Assembly: GCA_036320915.1 (NCBI GenBank)
Contig: JAXBDG010000014.1
Coordinates: 1,426,001 to 1,490,000, forward strand
From: Linnemannia elongata
Taxonomy: Eukaryota; Mortierellomycota; Mortierellomycetes; Mortierellales; Mortierellaceae
Direction: 5' to 3'
Length of the DNA: 64,000 nucleotides
The notes under the pieces were generated by a model. That model did no database searches. It was not told where the DNA came from and worked only from the letters and a program-made list of their open reading frames with translations. Of this stretch, positions 8,383 to 20,705 are shown piece by piece; position 1 is the first letter of the stretch; each line of letters starts with the position of its first letter. Both the position numbers and the translations under genes were made by a program.

Positions 8383-10961
8383 ATGGCACACCCAGTTAGA
8401 GGAAGCTCGCGGTCAAACGAGTCTATGGCTCCACACCCCCAGGTGGTCCTTGCTCCTCTCCCTCCTCGTGAGAACCACCACCAACCCGTCGCCCAATACG
8501 ACCTCTACGAGTCAGACTACGCTCAAAGCCCCCACCCCATGCAATCGCCCTCTGGACACCCTGGACACCCTGGAGCTGGCGGACCCTGGCCCGGTCAACA
8601 CGGAAATTCTCACCAACACCCTCCCCCACCTCCCAGGACCAACACCGTCTCGAGCTTGAACTCGCTCCATCAGGAACACTATGACGATGCCCCTCACAGA
8701 GCGCCTCAAGCTCTTGATCTGGATTTGGGCGCACTCTCCCTCGACGATCCTGCCTCAGCTTCAGCCTCCGCTTCGGCTGCAGACAACAGTGATTTGACTT
8801 CTTCGCCATTGCGCCTTGTAGAAGAGTCCAAGAAGCCTGTAGAGAGAACTGGATACGTCGATGACACTCGCTTCTCTGGATCTGATCAGGGACACCCACC
8901 AGTCAATGCTACCTCCGAGGCAACTGAGGGAGGAGCTTCTGCAGATTCCCCTGCAGAGGGCGGGGCCTTTGAGGCAGGCGTTGTTTTGCCTGCATCGGAT
9001 GATTCGTCACCTCAGCGCACCAACAGCGTGGACTCGACTCACTCGGCCGTCCGCGCTTATGCTGCTGCCAACCCCAACGCCGCCACTTACTCAGATTCGC
9101 CCTCGAGCCATGGCTACGGTGGCCCTCATCAGCAACATCAAGGTGGATATGGTGGTCAGGAGTATGGCGGATATGGCCCGGAGTATGGTCAGCCGAGACC
9201 CGGATACAGAGGACCTCCCCAGGGCTATGGTGGCCAATACCCAGGACAAGATCCCAGATATGCCCAGCAGGGATACCCCGGAGGACCCGGCGGATATGGC
9301 GGCAACGGTTACCAGCAAGGATACCAGGATGTTCAATATGACCAATACGGTCAGCCTTATCCTCAGGACTATGGCCAGGATTACTACCAAGATCCTCAGC
9401 AGCCATATGGATACCCCGGCCAAGGAAACGGATATGATTACAACGGTGGTTACCGCCCTCAGGGACCTGGATATGGCCCCCCTGGCTTCTATGGTGGACC
9501 TGGAGGACCCGGCGGCGCCAACCTGCAGTCGTCCCCTTCAATGAGAGGAGCCCCTCCAGGTCGTGGCGGACCTCGTCCCCCAATGGGTCCCGGTGGCCCT
9601 GGTGGCCCTGGTGGATATGGAGCCCGCCCTCCTCACCGTGGCGATTCTGGCAGCAGTATTGGCGGCGGAACCCCTCGTCCTGCAGCGGCAGCAGCCCCAC
9701 GAAAGCGTCCCTTGACGATCGAGCTTTTGGATGAGATGCGTCAGCGCGCCAAGAACAGCAACGACCCTGCTGCCCAACTTGAGTATGCCAAGGCTCTGAT
9801 TGAAGCAGCAGTGACGTTCGGAAACGAAGATCCGGATCCCAAGAGACAAAAGAAGAACAAGGAGGCGCTGTTCATGGAGGGTCTCAAAATTATCAAGCGA
9901 TTGGCGACAACCGGCATGGGCATGGGCAAGCCCGCCTACCCCGACGCCCAGTTCTTCTTGGCCAACTGCTACGGAAACGGATCATTGGGACTTCAGATTG
10001 ACCACGACAAGGCCTTTAACTTGTACATGCAGGCGTCCAAGCAGAACCACCCTGCCGCGACCTACCGTACCGCCGTGTGTCACGAGCTCGGAGCAGGAAC
10101 CAAACGCGATCACACTCGTGCTGTGCAATTCTACCGCAAGGCTGCATCCCTAGGCGACACTGCGGCAATGTACAAGTTAGGCATGGTCATCTTGAAGGGA
10201 CTTTTGGGACAGCAGGCCAACCCTCGGGAGGCGATTACATGGCTCAAACGTGCGGCTGCCAACGCTGACGAGGACAACCCACACGCCCTTCACGAACTCG
10301 GTCTCTGCTTTGAGAAGTCTGGCATCCCTACGGTCATCCCCGACGAGACCTACTCCCGCGAGCTGTTCACACAGGCTGCTGGATATGGATATGCACCCAG
10401 TCAGTTCAAGTTGGGACACTGTTACGAGTATGGTCTTTTGACCTGCCCGGTCGACCCAAGGAGGAGTATCGCATGGTACACTCGTGCTGCTGAACAGGGT
10501 GATGCAGAGTCGGAGCTAGGCTTGTCTGGATGGTACCTGACTGGATCTGAGGGCGTGTTGAAGCAGAGTGATACTGAGGCCTACCTCTGGGCACGCAAGG
10601 CTGCCGACAAGGGACTCGCTCGCGCCGAATATGCCGTCGGTTATTACTCTGAGGTAACATTTTGAAATCTTACGCATGGGAAGTACAATGTCTAATTTGT
10701 GGGGAAATGAACATGCTGTGCTAACTTATCATGCTCATATGCGTAATTTAATTTGATAATTAGGTCGGAATTGGAGTCAAGCAGGATTTGGAGGAGGCAA
10801 GACGATGGTACTTGCGTTCTGCGGCTCAGGGTAACAATCGTGCCAAGAAGCGTCTGACAGACATGAAGAAGTTGGGCGCCATGCGTCGTGTGCGTCCCGA
10901 GCGTGGTCGTCAGGCTGGTGCAGGACCCGGACCAGAAGACGAGAACTGCAAAGTCATGTAG
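8383..10961 (+). CDS. SKT5: SKT5/CHS4-like chitin synthase activator with Sel1 repeats and CaaX box
   Basis: The model has exon 1 at 8383-10653 and exon 2 at 10764-10961, giving 822 residues. The 110-nt intron has donor GAG|GTAACA and acceptor AATTAG|GTCGG. Residues 1-235 are Pro/Ser-rich and look disordered. About 240-400 is a Tyr/Gly/Gln/Pro-rich tract. From about 440 (KRPLTIELLDEM) onwards come a helical lead-in and then Sel1-like TPR repeats, with recognisable units such as FFLANCYGNG, YKLGMVILKG, FKLGHCYEYG and YAVGYYSEVG. The protein ends in CKVM, a CaaX prenylation box. In yeast, Chs4/Skt5 activates chitin synthase III at the plasma membrane and is also prenylated; repeats plus CaaX make that assignment strong. 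The Tyr/Gly tract is unusual and resembles prion-like sequence. Its 3' end faces NPT1. Confidence 0.9.
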
Positions 10962-11505
10962 TGTTCTGACCCTCCTATTCTTCTCTCTTTTGTCTCCTCA
11001 TTTATCACCTGTCGGCCTTGTTCTTATCACGTCTGCTTTTTTCTTTCTTCTTGTTTATCATTCCTCTTCCTGTTTTCGTAATGCCCCATATTTCCGTAAT
11101 ACTCGTTCCTTTTTCTTTTTTCTTTTCTATCTTTTGTTATGATCATGACAAGATGAACGACCCTCTCCACATATCGATAACGATAGCTATCAATCCCACC
11201 TACAAACAAACAAAAAATACACCATACAAAGAACATTATTTATCCTCCCATCTTTACGTTCTATCCTTTGTTTTTGATGCGACATTAATGCATGTACTCT
11301 TTGCCCATAATATCATTGGGTACGTACAATCATGATATGAGCATTGGTGGAAAAAATAATAATTACACGTCTATTCGTCTATGTAGCAAAATAGTATCGA
11401 AAAGGTAAACGACAAAAACAAAACAAAATGTCCCATCATATTGCCCCCTCCCCCCCTCCCCTTCCACTCTATTCCCTCGTTCTTCCGTGTATCAAAACAA
11501 TCCTC
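10962..11505. other. Spacer between convergent genes (3' UTRs)
   Basis: This is AT-rich sequence between the stop of the SKT5-like gene and the stop of the minus-strand NPT1 gene. It presumably holds both 3' UTRs. No coding signal was recognised. Confidence 0.7.
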
Positions 11506-13002
11506 CTAAACCAAGGTAGCGATCTGTTGCTTGACTTGTGCAACCGCTTCGGGGGACCCACTCTCCTTGCCATGATCATCGCTCAACTTGACACACTCCC
11601 GTCCTGCACACGAATGCAACTTGATCACAATATTCATCGCCGGGGACTTTTCTCCTTCAGTCCCGGAAAGGTGATGGTAATCGTTGGTGAAATGTGTCCC
11701 GATCCCAAAGGTCGCTCCGATACCCTTCTGCACCGCAGCCTCATACAACCGGATCGCAAGGTCGGTATCCAAACCATCCGAGAAGACAATCTTCTTCTTC
11801 CTTCTCATCTCTGGACCAACAAGCGGGTCCTGATCGTAGTGCTGGATCATCCTGTCCATGAACTCGAATGCGTCGCCGGAATCATGGCGGACTCCGATCC
11901 AGTCTCGGGCCAGTGAACCACGGAAGGTCTTGAGGAATGCGGCGGTGGTAAAGGTGTCGGTCAGTGCAATTCCAAGGACTTGGTGGGGGTAAGTTTGGGC
12001 CCAACGGTTCAGGGCTTCGGCATTTGCGAGAGAGGCGTCGGACAGGATAGCGGCTGTGCCCATGAACCATTCGTGAGCCATGGTTCCGATTGGGGGGATG
12101 TCCATAAGGTGTGCGAAATGGAGGTTACTGGTTCCTGTCAAGAAGCCCTTCCCTGCCGCCGTTGCCTCCGCCGCCGTCATGGCCACGCTCTCTCCATTAT
12201 CTCCCTTCTTGTCCGAAGCAGATCCGGCGATAAGACCTTGAATAACAATCCTCTGAGTCTCATAATCACGGCGTCTCCTCGTCCCAAATTCCGCAAACGA
12301 CGCTCCCGCAGCGACAAGACGTTCAGATTTGGAGCGAGCAGATTCGAATTGGCCAGAGTAGGACCAGTCCCGATCACCGAAACGGAAGTAGGCTTCGGAA
12401 ACGAGTGCGAGGATGGGGACTTCGTAGAGGATGACTTGTGCCCAGTCTCCCTGAATCGTGATCTCGACAATGTCTTCCTTGTTGCTGGTGGTGGTTTGTT
12501 GTTCCTGTTGAAGTTGTGAGACACGAGTGTTGAGTCCTGCCGTGTTGTTGGTCAAAGGAACCTCCTGCAGATCTCCAGAAGCATCAAGACGAGGCGACCC
12601 AGGTTCTGATTGAACCACCAACGATCCCCCACCGGTCTTCCACTCGACCTTCACCTCTTCCTGTGGGCAAAACCGAAACGTACTCTCCAACCAATCCAAA
12701 TACGCCGGCTTCAAATAAGGACACCTCCTCTCCAAGAACACCCTCTCCTCTGAGGTAAGTCGCACAGTTGCCATGCTATCAATCTTCTCCCTCAACCAAG
12801 GGAGTGCGGTACGGGGGAGACGAGCCCGGAGTGGAGACCGGTTGGTGAAGTGATAGGAGCAAGGTGTGTTGGGGTAATGTTGGAGGACGGCTTGTTGCAT
12901 TGTGAATTTGTACAAGTCGTTGTCGAGGATGGAAGTGCAGGCCATTGATGGTGGGAGCTGTCCATCGGTGGTGGAGGCACCTGTGGTTGTTGACGATGAC
13001 AT
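11506..13002 (-). CDS. NPT1: Nicotinate phosphoribosyltransferase
   Basis: The product makes nicotinate mononucleotide from nicotinate and PRPP with ATP use (EC 6.3.4.21), the entry step of NAD salvage by the Preiss-Handler route. The 498-residue frame has no intron. Family landmarks run in order: SILDNDLYKFTMQQAVL at the N-terminus, EFGTRRRRDYETQ, GTSNLHFA, PIGTMAHEW with the catalytic histidine at about residue 310, ALTDTF, GVRHDSGD, FSDGLD and FGIGTHFTND, then NIVIKL and KLSDD near the end. Relative to yeast NPT1 (from memory), there is a Ser/Gln-rich insertion at about residues 125-180 and a shorter C-terminal tail after GSPEAV. The start follows a CT-rich sense-strand leader and is the first ATG of the frame. 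Confidence 0.95.
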   Translation of the reverse strand: MSSSTTTGASTTDGQLPPSMACTSILDNDLYKFTMQQAVLQHYPNTPCSYHFTNRSPLRARLPRTALPWLREKIDSMATVRLTSEERVFLERRCPYLKPAYLDWLESTFRFCPQEEVKVEWKTGGGSLVVQSEPGSPRLDASGDLQEVPLTNNTAGLNTRVSQLQQEQQTTTSNKEDIVEITIQGDWAQVILYEVPILALVSEAYFRFGDRDWSYSGQFESARSKSERLVAAGASFAEFGTRRRRDYETQRIVIQGLIAGSASDKKGDNGESVAMTAAEATAAGKGFLTGTSNLHFAHLMDIPPIGTMAHEWFMGTAAILSDASLANAEALNRWAQTYPHQVLGIALTDTFTTAAFLKTFRGSLARDWIGVRHDSGDAFEFMDRMIQHYDQDPLVGPEMRRKKKIVFSDGLDTDLAIRLYEAAVQKGIGATFGIGTHFTNDYHHLSGTEGEKSPAMNIVIKLHSCAGRECVKLSDDHGKESGSPEAVAQVKQQIATLV

Positions 13003-16000
13003 CGTTTTTTGTAATCTGCTGGGTCACTTTTTTTTTTGTTTGTTTGCTGATGAGGTTGATTCCTGAATGGTCTTGAATCCTTGCTTGTGCTTGTCCGGTT
13101 GATGCAAAGTTGTTGAAGGAAGGCTCGGTCGAGAAGTGTGATGACAAAGTGGAGACGAAGAGGGAAGAAAAAAAAAAAAAAAAGGGTGGGTCACCTAAAA
13201 CAATCCAACCCAGCAACCAGCGCAGACTCTCACCCCACACCTGTCAACGGACACGACACACGAACGGGCAAATGGGCGGAGAGACTGATCAAAAGTCTTT
13301 CTGATCCAACAGAGACGCAGTCACGGATAACAAAGTGTTTTTATTTTCCCTTTCAAACAACGAGTGAACTGATCCAAAAGGGCGACAAAACGAACGGCAG
13401 GAGGGAGGGAAGTAGGCAGAGAGAGAGAGAGAGAGAGAGAGATGTCCATGTGCATGTATGTTCCAGTTTGAAAACATAAGGATATATAACAAAGGTGGAG
13501 AAAGAGGGAAGAAGCATATCGCGGTTAGAGGTCAATCATATCAGCCTTTCAGATGCTGCGTAAGAGCGCGAGACTGCATTGAAACGGGATGGGAAAAAGA
13601 TTCATTCGGTGCCTAGTAACGTCAGTAGAGCTGTAATATTTTCCCTCCCAGAAAACAGACCCCTTCACAACCCAGGAGAAAGAGGGTAGCCCTTAGCGGA
13701 CATAGTGAAAGAGAACAACGCATCCATTATGCTTAACCGTGATATCCATAAAGAAGAAAAGATTGTCATAAAGAAATAGCCCACGCGTTGTTATAACAAG
13801 GGTACCGAAAAAGTCAAAGGAAAGGTGAGAGAAAGTAACCACCATGAGTCAGTCCTCCCCTCAAAGGATAATGAACATCCAGCATAAGAAAAAGATCAAT
13901 ACAAGTCGTAATGACAAAAGGTTGATAGGTGGCGTAAGCTGTATCCAGAGATGGAAAGGGCGAAAGATAAGGTCGATAACTAAAACATGGTTCTCATGTG
14001 GGCGTATCTGGTAAATAACGTGAAGAATGACATGCTGGTGTTGGGAACCAGACATGACAAGGTAATGGTGGTCCGTATGTTCAAAGTGTCAGTCGAAGAG
14101 AAGCCACTCCCTATTTACTGTTTTTTGACGCGAAAATGATAACCAAACCAACTTTCCAAGAACACGAATGCCCAAGGCGGGTATGAGCTACCGGTCCCAA
14201 AACAATGAGAACAGGAAAGCAGCACGTTCCTAAACCAAAATACATATACATACGTATTTGACCACCTTCTTCGTATGAACGCAAGTGCCAAGTCGACCCA
14301 GAGAACCATGTGTATTTTGCCATCGTCTTTTTATCAATGCCCTTATATCCAACTCGCAGTCCAGTAACACTCCTCCTTTTGCTAACCAAGCATCCTTTTT
14401 GTAACTGAAATATCCCTGACAAAGGATGATCCTTCCATTATTTACACCAATTGACCGTCGGTATGTATGTCCCTGCCACCACTAGGGGATCTTTTCTAAA
14501 CAGCGTCTTTTCATCAGAATGCCACTGACAGAACGACGCATTATGTCTTCCTCTTATCCACACAAAACGCGGCTACCCTCTCCTTTTACCCTGTTGGTCG
14601 TGATGGATCCACAAGCTGGGTGTGATTGGGAGACACAACTCTTCGGATTACTTGATGTAATTGTAATCATCATCTTTTCCTTTTCCTCGATTCTTGTCTT
14701 TGATGACCCTGCCTGTATGTAGTCCTGAGTATATCGGAATGTACCTATTCACCGTCGTGGCGTCCTGATGTCCTTGTCCTGTGTCTTGTGGGAGTTGATG
14801 GAAGTTGCAAAAAGTGCTCAGTACACTTCTCTAGTTGTCATTTAAGTAGTTAAGGGGTATGTGTCCAAATCTGCACTGGTAGACACCGGTAGTAGAACAG
14901 GTGTACACCGGAAGGAGAACAAGTGTACACCAGAAGGAGAACAGGTGTACACCGGAAGGAGAACAGGTGTGTGACCTTTATTTAATTTCTCGTCCAGTGC
15001 ACCACCACTTCAGCACACCGATGGTCACAACGGAAGGTGGCTGGAGACGCCAATTTTTGCATCAGAAGTAGAGCGGTGTGGTTCACTGTCCAGCATCAAG
15101 GGAGCCCATGTGTAGGTGATCTGATTAACGCGAAACGCACGTCCGAATATCCATGCTTGTCGCTTTTCCTCCTATGATATGATATGATGCGTACAAGCGC
15201 TACTCAATGCTGAGAAACGGGCAGAATAAACCTTCTTTCTGGTTTTGTTATCGCGCTTGGAATGCCTCGCCTTTATCTTCCTTCTCTTTCTCTTTCTGTC
15301 TTTGGTGCGCACAAACCAAAGGGAACCTCGTCCCTTCCTTCTGTGCACCCCTTTCTTACTGCATCTCTTTCTACTCAGATATATCTTTTCAGCCCACCAT
15401 GACTGTGCGTTTGTCCCAATTTTCTTTCCTCATCTTCTATGTGGATACATAGAGCATCCAGGCCCTTCTCACAAACCATACAATTACATACTGTCATCCC
15501 CTTCCCCATGCACCATAAGTCCTATTCAAAGAAAGAGAAAATAGGTCATGCTCCTTAAGTAGCTTGCCAAAAATCATCCAGTCTCTCCTGTTTTCCTTCT
15601 CGTACCCGCCTCCTCCCATTCCTACCCCTCCCCCACCAAAAAGAGGGTTCACTATTTCTCGCACTCTTCGAAACTCCTCTCGCTGAGAAGAGAGGAGTGA
15701 GGGGGGTAAGGCCCCCCTTCCTGCCGAGTGTAAGACATAGCGTGTGTATACTACGACAAATTCAGAAAAATCGAGGGGTCAAATCAGGAGACTGGAAAAG
15801 TGAGAGGGGAAGCGCGAGAAAGTGAGAGAGGATTACAGCTTGGGGTGAGAGACCAAAGAAGGGGTTAGGTGGAGTTGAGTCCTTGGAGCTCTGGTATTTT
15901 GGTCGTTTTATTGCTTACGTGTCCGTTTTAGTGTCCCGATTGCCCTGGGGTATCTCCTTTCATTCTCTTTGTCTGATTGTGCGAGAATGATGATGAGGAA

Positions 16001-16922
16001 GTAGAGTTTGCTATAAGGCGAAAAACAAGGGAGGAAGGAGCAACTTGTTGCTTTTGTGGGGTAAGAAGTGTGAAGCAGACAATACGGGGCGCTTGTGTGT
16101 CAATTACATGTATGTCGATGTCATAGAGAGGAATGGCATGGCATAACATTGCATGGGTGGCAAAATAGGATGGTGGTAATAATAACAGTATGCAGAGGAG
16201 GGGTAGCACAGGATCAAACCATGCACGAGATAGCATGTGCGTTTAAGTTATTAAAAGGTCATTGTTGGCTAATTGCAGCATTAGTTCACCTCTAGCGTGT
16301 CTCCAGGCTGGCTCTTTTTCAGAAGGAATATCAACAACATCAAGAGAAGAGAAGATAGCGTGGAAGAATGACTGAAAAGGGATACGGTGCTCACGGACTG
16401 GAGCCGATCGTTAGTGTATGGAGGTAAAGAAAGAGTAGCAGTAGCCATAAGCGCAATCGCAGTCGATGAGTCGAAGAAAAGAAAAAAAGATTAGGAGAGC
16501 AAGAAGAGTGCATTGATCCCTTGGTCCCTTTTTCTTGTGCGTCTCCTCGCCTTTTTCGCCTTTCATAAATACCCTTCAATATCCCTTGTGCTTTGTCCGT
16601 CTCTTTCTCGACTTTCAATTCCACCCTCGACCATCTACCGGCTTATTCTTATCATCACCACCACCCCATCCCCTTCTTATTTTTGTCGTCACCCTTCACT
16701 CGATCACTTTTGCATTTTCCTCTCCTTCTGCTTCATCGTTCTTGCTTGCTTTACTTTCTTTTATTCTTTTCTTTTTTTCTATTCTCTTTGTTTTCGCATC
16801 TTTCTCTCTTTAAGTTTGCACCCTTCTTCCCTTCTTGTGTAACCCCATTTTCTCCACGCACAGATCCAATCCCGGCACCAACAACCACCTACTCTGACAA
16901 CAAGCACACACACAAGTCGACG
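13003..16922. other. Gene-poor region, 3.9 kb
   Basis: I recognise no gene. The first 250 bases are the NPT1 leader (minus strand), including an A run near 13169. Also present are a (GA)n run at 13418-13442, the 22-bp tandem repeat at 14877-14964, and a pyrimidine-rich tract at 16580-16860 just upstream of the KRE9-like start. A minus-strand frame at 14111-14422 and others are short and match nothing I know. Confidence 0.55.
14877..14964. repeat. 22-bp tandem repeat, four copies, each with a palindromic core
   Basis: Copies start at 14877, 14899, 14921 and 14943, and a partial fifth begins at 14965. Copies 2 and 4 are identical. The unit contains GGTGTACACC, a perfect 10-base palindrome, followed by GGAAGGAGAAC. 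Copy 1 is the most diverged, and copy 3 has two changes, one of which breaks the palindrome's outer pair. The array is intergenic. Confidence 0.9.
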
Positions 16923-18295
16923 ATGTGCTCACACTCCCAATCCGTGAGGAGACAATCACTCACAGCCCTAGTTGTCATGTCCCTGGCAACCATATTTACT
17001 ACCACAGTAACACCAGCAAGCGCGGCACCTGGATACCATCGTGGAAGCGACTACTTTACCAGCCCTACCCGATACACAGTCTGGAATCTAGGCGACACCG
17101 TCGAAATCCACTTCAGTATGTTTCTCAATTCATGCCCTTTTGTGCACATTTTTTCTGTCCGTTTTTGCTTGCCTTTTTGTCTACGCTATTTCTTTTCGAC
17201 ACAGACATGGTATTGAGTAACACTGGACTTCCCGACCATCGGGAGAGAAACAATATACAAAAAAGTGATCGGCTCATCACTCAAATTGCCATTGCTTTGG
17301 AATGTTTGCCATGCGCGCCTTGTTTCTTTCCCTTTCATTTTTTTTATTTTTGATTCCTTCGTCGGCTTCATCTTGTTTTTGTTCTGATAGTAGGGTTTGC
17401 AAAAAGAACAGGAGGCGGAGAAAGGACCGAAGGAACGGAGGAGAAGTAAGAGCAGAAGAAATGTGAAAAGGCAAAAGAGGAAAATATAAGGAGGTGAAGA
17501 GAAAGACAGAGAGGTAGTACAAAACAAAGGAAAGACAAAAGATAAGGAAGGAGACGGGAAGGGGTTGTCGAATATTTGAGGATTAGAAAAGGGAAAGGGC
17601 TCACTTTACGCTCATACTCCATGTCCACTTGATCACACGACCCCAACCTTGCCATTGTCCCAGCCATCGTCCCCTTCAACCTAATCAACACGGGAACCAG
17701 ATCGTTCTTTTTTCTCTTGGGTTTTCTTGGCCTTTTAGTCATTACTCGCTTTGCCTCCTCCCCCGCATTCGTGAGAAACATATTCGCGTAGCGCGTTTTG
17801 TTATTTCGCGCATTTCACCAAAGCAAGTCACTCACTCTTTCTCCCTTTCCCTCTCTCCCTCTCTTTTCCGTCATTCCCTTCCTTATCTCCTCTTTCCATG
17901 TAATAGACCGGGCGCTCTCGCGGGAAGACAGCAATTCAACTATGCTCTACCTCGAATACACAACCCGCGCCTGCAGAGGCTCCGTCCCTGACGAAGAACG
18001 GTACTGCGACAACCGTGCCACAAAAGTCACCGCCCGCGGTCAAATCCCTCCCGGTGCCGATTCTTTTCTTTGGACTATTCCGACGACCTTGGACCTGCAG
18101 TTGTCGAGGGGTCAGTTCCATTTATATGATTATAATGGACATTCGAGTGAGAGTTTTTTGATCCGTCCGGCGTCCCGGAGGCAACAGGGAGTGGAGCAGC
18201 AGCAGGGAGGAGGAGGTCAGGGGTATGCTAGGCAGCAGATTTTGGGTGGGTTGGTTGATCAGGATGCTATGGTCTATCTTGATCCGTCGGAATGA
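16923..18295 (+). CDS. Small secreted KRE9/KNH-type cell-wall protein
   Basis: The model has exon 1 at 16923-17115 and exon 2 at 17907-18295, giving 193 residues; the donor is TTCA|GTATGT and the acceptor GTAATAG|ACCG. Exon 1 encodes a signal peptide (basic start, LTALVVMSLATIF, then ASAAP as likely cleavage site), then FTSPTRYTVWNLGDTVEIHF. That matches the opening strand of the Ser/Thr-rich GPI-anchored/KRE9 domain, typically a TSP..G..W..GDTV.I.W pattern. Exon 2 supplies LYLEYTTRAC, SFLWTIP and QFHLYDYNGHSSESFLIRP, matching the end of that domain. Family members are linked to beta-1,6-glucan and wall assembly. No GPI signal is seen; the tail is Gln/Gly-rich. The 791-nt intron is far longer than others here. 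A two-intron model with a small exon near 17207 is possible but fits the domain less well. Confidence 0.65.
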
Positions 18296-18417
18296 GAGTC
18301 GTCCCCATTTTTTTTCATTTTTTTTCTTCATGTCATATACTAATATCTAGTTATCATAAAGCACCCATGCATTGCCCCATTGTACAACAAAAAATCGACC
18401 ATTGCCAACCAACTCTG

Positions 18418-20705
18418 TTAATTTAATGTGTCAAACCAGGGCAAATAATCTGGGTAATTGGTATCGACATACACACCTCGAAACAGCCTTCGAACAATCG
18501 CCGCAGCCGCGTCATCAACTGACTGGGACTGAAGTAACAGGTTCTTGAGGGATGGGGTTGCTGCAAGGAGGAACAGGACTTGATTGAGGGAGAGCCTTTC
18601 CCTTTCTGAGGAATATGCTGGGTTGTTGATTATACTACGCATCATCATTTGCGAGCGTCGGTACCCTACGAGGAGGTCTTGGATGGAAGGGAAGCGATAG
18701 TTGGCGATAGGGAGGATCTCTGGTTTGCAAGACTGTGTGCCGTCTTTTGTTGTTGCTGAGGGCGACATTGATGGTGGTGTTGATGTTGATGTAGAGCTGC
18801 CGTAAGAACTGCTGGTGGAGATGATGTCCTGGAAGTGGTGAACTGACGCCCTCAAGACTCTCAGAGACCGGAATCCCTCCAACTTCCGAAAGAACTTTGC
18901 CGTAACCTGCTTATCCGGGAAAAACAATCCATGCAGATCCAATCGCACCAGCGTCCTCCCTACTGCCTCCCACGACCGTGTGAAATCATATTGCGTCCCC
19001 AGATCACTGGTCTCGGGTGTCTCCCTCAATTCGTGGTACCTGAGCGACCTGTAGGTGTACCCAACCTTCAACGACTCGAGACACTTTAAGGATGGACAGG
19101 ATATGATGTCGAACAGTCTGACGAGCATCTGTGCAAAATTCCCTGTTACACAGAAGGCTTTCAAAGGATGTGGCCGTCCTTGGTGTTCGAGCTCGAATTT
19201 CGAAAGTGAAGAGTCGAAAGCCTCAAGGTTGAGCTGTTGGTGTGGGTAATCGACAACCTGAAGGAGTTCAAGTTCAGGGAAGAGGGTGAGGAAGGCTGAG
19301 ATGTTGAGGTCATCGACTTCGTAGTGGTTGAAATTGTATGCGCTCAAACGGATGGAGCGGAGTGTCTGTTGGCAGTGAGTTGAGAGGGCGTGCCAATGGG
19401 CAGAGTGGACTGCTGACCAGGATTGGAAGAGTGACAGTTGTTCTAGGAGCGGACACCTTTTGAAGAGATGAAGTAGGGTGTTCATCTCGGCGTGGTATCC
19501 CCGTAGTTCCAGCTGGCGAAGGATGAATGGCCTGCTCACTATATCCTCCTCTTTTCCTGCCGCTGCCTCTGTGCCTGGAGTTAATCCCATATTTGTTGCA
19601 GCTTCAGGCGATGAAGACCTCTGCCGCCTCTTATCCTCCACGCCCAAGCCAATCTCTTCTCCTTGACCAAAAGACGACGCAACCCCAAGTTTCACAAGAG
19701 CATCCTTCGGTACCAACGGCGGCCCCCTCCCATCCTGCATTGGCTCCCACACTCTTTCCTTGAACCGACTCCTATACCCTTCCGGATGGAATTTCATCTT
19801 TTGCGGAGAGTAATAAATCCGAAACTTCTCCACGCCTGGACAGCACTCCAACAAGGAAAGAGTCAAACTCTCAAGGTACCAACTCGACCTGTCCTGGCCT
19901 ATCGTCCCTCGGGCATTAATGTTGAGGTCCGTCAGATGAGGGATGTGACAAAGGCTCCAGAGCATGGTGGGTTTTAGGTACTCCATGTCAAGGTCGATCT
20001 CTACCTTCCTCAACTGCCTCATCACTGCCCCTGAGCTCTGTTTCTGTTCCACCGAGCTCTCTCCATGTCCATGTTCTTGCTGCGGCAGCCGATCCCGGTC
20101 TTGACCATCCCATTGAAACCGCGTCTGCGACAAGGTCCGAAACTTCCTCTCCAGATACTCATACTCCATCCAGAACGCCCCCTTCCCTAACCCCAACACG
20201 ACCTCTTCCAATAACGGACAGTGCTCTACCAACGTCGTCAGCAGGATCTTGTCTAGTGCCCGACAGGAGAATCGACGAATAAGGTGACCATGAGCTTTGA
20301 CGAGGGGTTTCAGCATGCTTGGGGGCTTGTTGATGAATGATATTTCCTCCACATGGTACAATATGAAGTAACTAACAATTAGAAGAAAGATTGAAGAAAA
20401 AATGAGCATGAAAAGATAAAAAAAAAAAGGGGGGGGGGGGGGGGGAGACGCATTAGAGGCAAAAAGGCTGACATTCTCAAATGTCTTGTAAAGTACCTGT
20501 GCCAATGCCGGCAGACTAGTACGGAAGAGAGGTAGATAAGCTTGCCATTGCCGTTACAGCGCGGCAAGAATGAACTGATGAGGTCTCGGAGTTCCTTGAT
20601 ATCCAGTATGCGGTTACAAGGTAGGAGTGCGTTTCTGTGTGTCTTGTCCGTGTTCTTATTTATTGTCTTCTTGGAAGAAGGTGTAATGCTCTGTGTCCAA
20701 AACAT
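18418..20705 (-). CDS. F-box/leucine-rich protein 2
   Basis: Exons are 20705-20497 and 20371-18418, giving 720 residues. The F-box reads ALLPCNRILDIKELRDLISS ... LVCRHWH and ends at donor CACAG|GTACTT; exon 2 opens YFILYHVEEISF, the counterpart of the Y-W motif after the splice in its paralogues. The 125-nt intron contains a 17-base G run (20429-20445), read as C on the sense strand, which could upset assembly but not the coding frame. Leucine-rich strands follow (LRKVEIDLDM, HLTDLNINA, LRQLELRGYH). Low-complexity Ser/Thr stretches interrupt it near 18780-18820. The C-terminal block is degenerate compared with the other members (AATPSLKNLLLQ, RGVYVDTNYPDYLPWFDTLN). Confidence 0.8.

Noticed and set aside
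8909..9700. A 263-codon minus-strand frame opposite the SKT5-like gene
   Set aside because: It is the antisense shadow of the Tyr/Gly/Pro-rich tract. It has His/Gly/Arg bias and no independent support.
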